From an uncultured Selenomonadales bacterium (GTDB lineage Bacteria; Bacillota_C; Negativicutes; Selenomonadales; Selenomonadaceae): DNA of 6,433 nt. The position numbers were made by a program, and so were the translations under genes. The DNA is taken from positions 1-6,433 of the forward strand of contig CALCTX010000127.1 of NCBI GenBank assembly GCA_937907035.1, in the 5' to 3' direction. How positions within the stretch are numbered: the first letter of the stretch is position 1; every line of letters starts with the position of its first letter. Positions 5,520-6,433 of the stretch are shown here, piece by piece. The notes below the pieces were generated by a model. That model was not told the origin of the DNA and did not search any database. It worked only from the letters and a program-made list of their open reading frames with translations.

Positions 5520-6433
5520 ATGGCAGACATAGCTGTAGAAAGGAAAGGTATCCTTCTGGAGACCGGTACTAATGAATTCGAGATTGTCGAGTTTAATATT
5601 GGTGTTGTAAATTACGGCATCAATGTTGCTAAGGTACGTGAGGTAATCACGAGCTCGGATTTTCCGGTTACGAGGATGCCACAGGCTCATCCGTACATTG
5701 ATGGATTATTTACACTTCGTGGAAGAGCAATGCCATTGGTAAATTTACCGCGTTGCCTTAATGTTGCCGGAAGTGGAAATCCGAAGAATATTATTGTAAC
5801 AGAGATAAATAATTACAATATTGGTTTCTTGGTAGATAATGTTTCCCGAATTCATCGAATTTCCTGGAAAGATATGGAGCCGGCTCCGGAGGTTGGCGAT
5901 CAGACACGGGTTGTCGGTATCATCAAATTCCCGGAAAAGATCGTTTTATTGCTTGACTTCGAGACGATCATTGCTGAGATCAATCCGGAGATCAATGCTA
6001 AGCTTACAACTTTTGATGAGGCAGAAGATGCTGTAAAAGCAAAGCGGAGCAAAATGCATGTAGTTGTTGCTGAGGATTCGCCGCTCTTGAGAGAGCTGTT
6101 GGTTAATACTTTGCATGAGTCTGGTTATCAGTATGTTAAAGATTTCAATAACGGCAAGGCTGCCTGGGAGTATCTGGAAGAGTTGGCAAAGAAGGATTTG
6201 CCGATTGAAGAACTGGTCAGAATTGTCATTACTGATATTGAGATGCCGCAGATGGATGGTCATCGCCTGCTGAAGCTCGTCCGTGAGAATGAGCGTCTCC
6301 ACGATGTTCCGCTTATCCTCTTCTCCTCCCTCATCAACGAGGAAATGCGCCGCAAAGGCGCCATCATGGGCGCGCTGACGCTGTACCTGGACTTCCTGAA
6401 CCTGTTCCTGTACCTGCTGCGCATCCTGGGCAG
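5520..6433 (+). CDS. cheV: Chemotaxis coupling protein CheV (CheW-receiver), 3' end open and chimeric
   Basis: CheV couples chemoreceptors to the CheA kinase through an N-terminal CheW-like domain and is tuned by a phosphorylatable receiver domain. Residues about 15-155 are CheW-like (FEIVEFNIGVVNYGINVAKV, then RGRAMPLVNL and GFLVDNVSRI). Residues about 178-280 are a receiver domain with acidic pair E185-D186, phospho-acceptor D239 in VITDIEMPQMDGH and switch-position serines S269-S270 in LILFSSLINEEMRRKG. The family normally continues with a segment carrying the conserved receiver lysine (LSKPEI-like). Here residue 281 onwards instead reads AIMGALTLYLDFLNLFLYLL, which is not receiver sequence, so the lysine, last strand and last helix are missing. 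No stop occurs before the window ends. ATG 5520 follows GGGGG at 5508-5512. The gene is certain up to about 6359; beyond that the join is suspect. Confidence 0.9.
   Translation, partial: MADIAVERKGILLETGTNEFEIVEFNIGVVNYGINVAKVREVITSSDFPVTRMPQAHPYIDGLFTLRGRAMPLVNLPRCLNVAGSGNPKNIIVTEINNYNIGFLVDNVSRIHRISWKDMEPAPEVGDQTRVVGIIKFPEKIVLLLDFETIIAEINPEINAKLTTFDEAEDAVKAKRSKMHVVVAEDSPLLRELLVNTLHESGYQYVKDFNNGKAAWEYLEELAKKDLPIEELVRIVITDIEMPQMDGHRLLKLVRENERLHDVPLILFSSLINEEMRRKGAIMGALTLYLDFLNLFLYLLRILG
6360..6433 (+). other. Fragment resembling the C-terminal helix of a Bax inhibitor-1 (YbhL/YetJ-like) membrane protein
   Basis: The in-frame tail of cheV reads AIMGALTLYLDFLNLFLYLL then RILG. The pattern GALTLYLDFxNLFLxLLRxxG is the well-known C-terminal segment of bacterial Bax inhibitor-1 family membrane proteins. 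All 24 codons end in G or C and all nine leucines are CTG, unlike the rest of the window, where TTG, CTT and A/T-ending codons are common. In that family the stop normally comes within a few residues of this point, so only the last helix is present. The family recognition is from memory of the motif, and the segment is short. Confidence 0.75.

Noticed and set aside
5839..6036. Plus-strand 65-codon frame inside cheV
   Set aside because: It is a different frame within the well-matched CheV coding sequence and its arginine/serine/leucine-rich product has no domain signal.

Overview
The window reads as chromosomal DNA from a motile Bacillota bacterium. G+C is moderate (mid-40s percent by eye). 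The gene order proB-proA-(small ORF)-nadD-yqeK-LCP-rsfS-S1 protein-cheV is typical of Bacillota. The linkage of proBA to nadD-yqeK-LCP-rsfS, the single-anchor LCP protein and the nearby cheV make a Negativicutes/Selenomonadales-type organism plausible. That placement is inference from gene order and protein flavour, not from a database match.

Bases 1-5401 form one tightly packed plus-strand gene string, probably a single operon. The first part is proline biosynthesis: the C-terminal half of proB (cut by the window edge), then proA. proA carries a one-base frameshift in an A-run at 751-754, so its reading frame is split in two. A 48-residue single-membrane-span ORF (1826-1972) overlaps the proA stop. 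It is followed by nadD (NAD synthesis), yqeK (HD-domain Ap4A hydrolase), an LCP-family cell-wall polymer transferase, rsfS (ribosome silencing factor) and a three-S1-domain CvfB/YitL-type RNA-binding protein. Gaps are 0-22 nt with several stop/start overlaps, which implies co-transcription and partial translational coupling.

A 118-nt AT-rich gap (5402-5519) holds a perfect 14-nt palindrome and weak promoter-like sequence. After it comes cheV, a CheW-receiver chemotaxis coupling protein, which runs off the right edge.

The main oddity is the right edge. From about 6360 the cheV frame stops looking like CheV and becomes, still in frame, the C-terminal membrane helix of a Bax inhibitor-1 (YbhL/YetJ-like) protein, with exclusively G/C-ending codons. 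This is most likely a chimeric assembly join, less likely a real gene fusion. I see no mobile element, CRISPR array, tRNA or rRNA, and no convincing new multi-gene system. The points worth following up are the chimeric cheV end, the proA frameshift, the small membrane ORF and the altered LCP signature.
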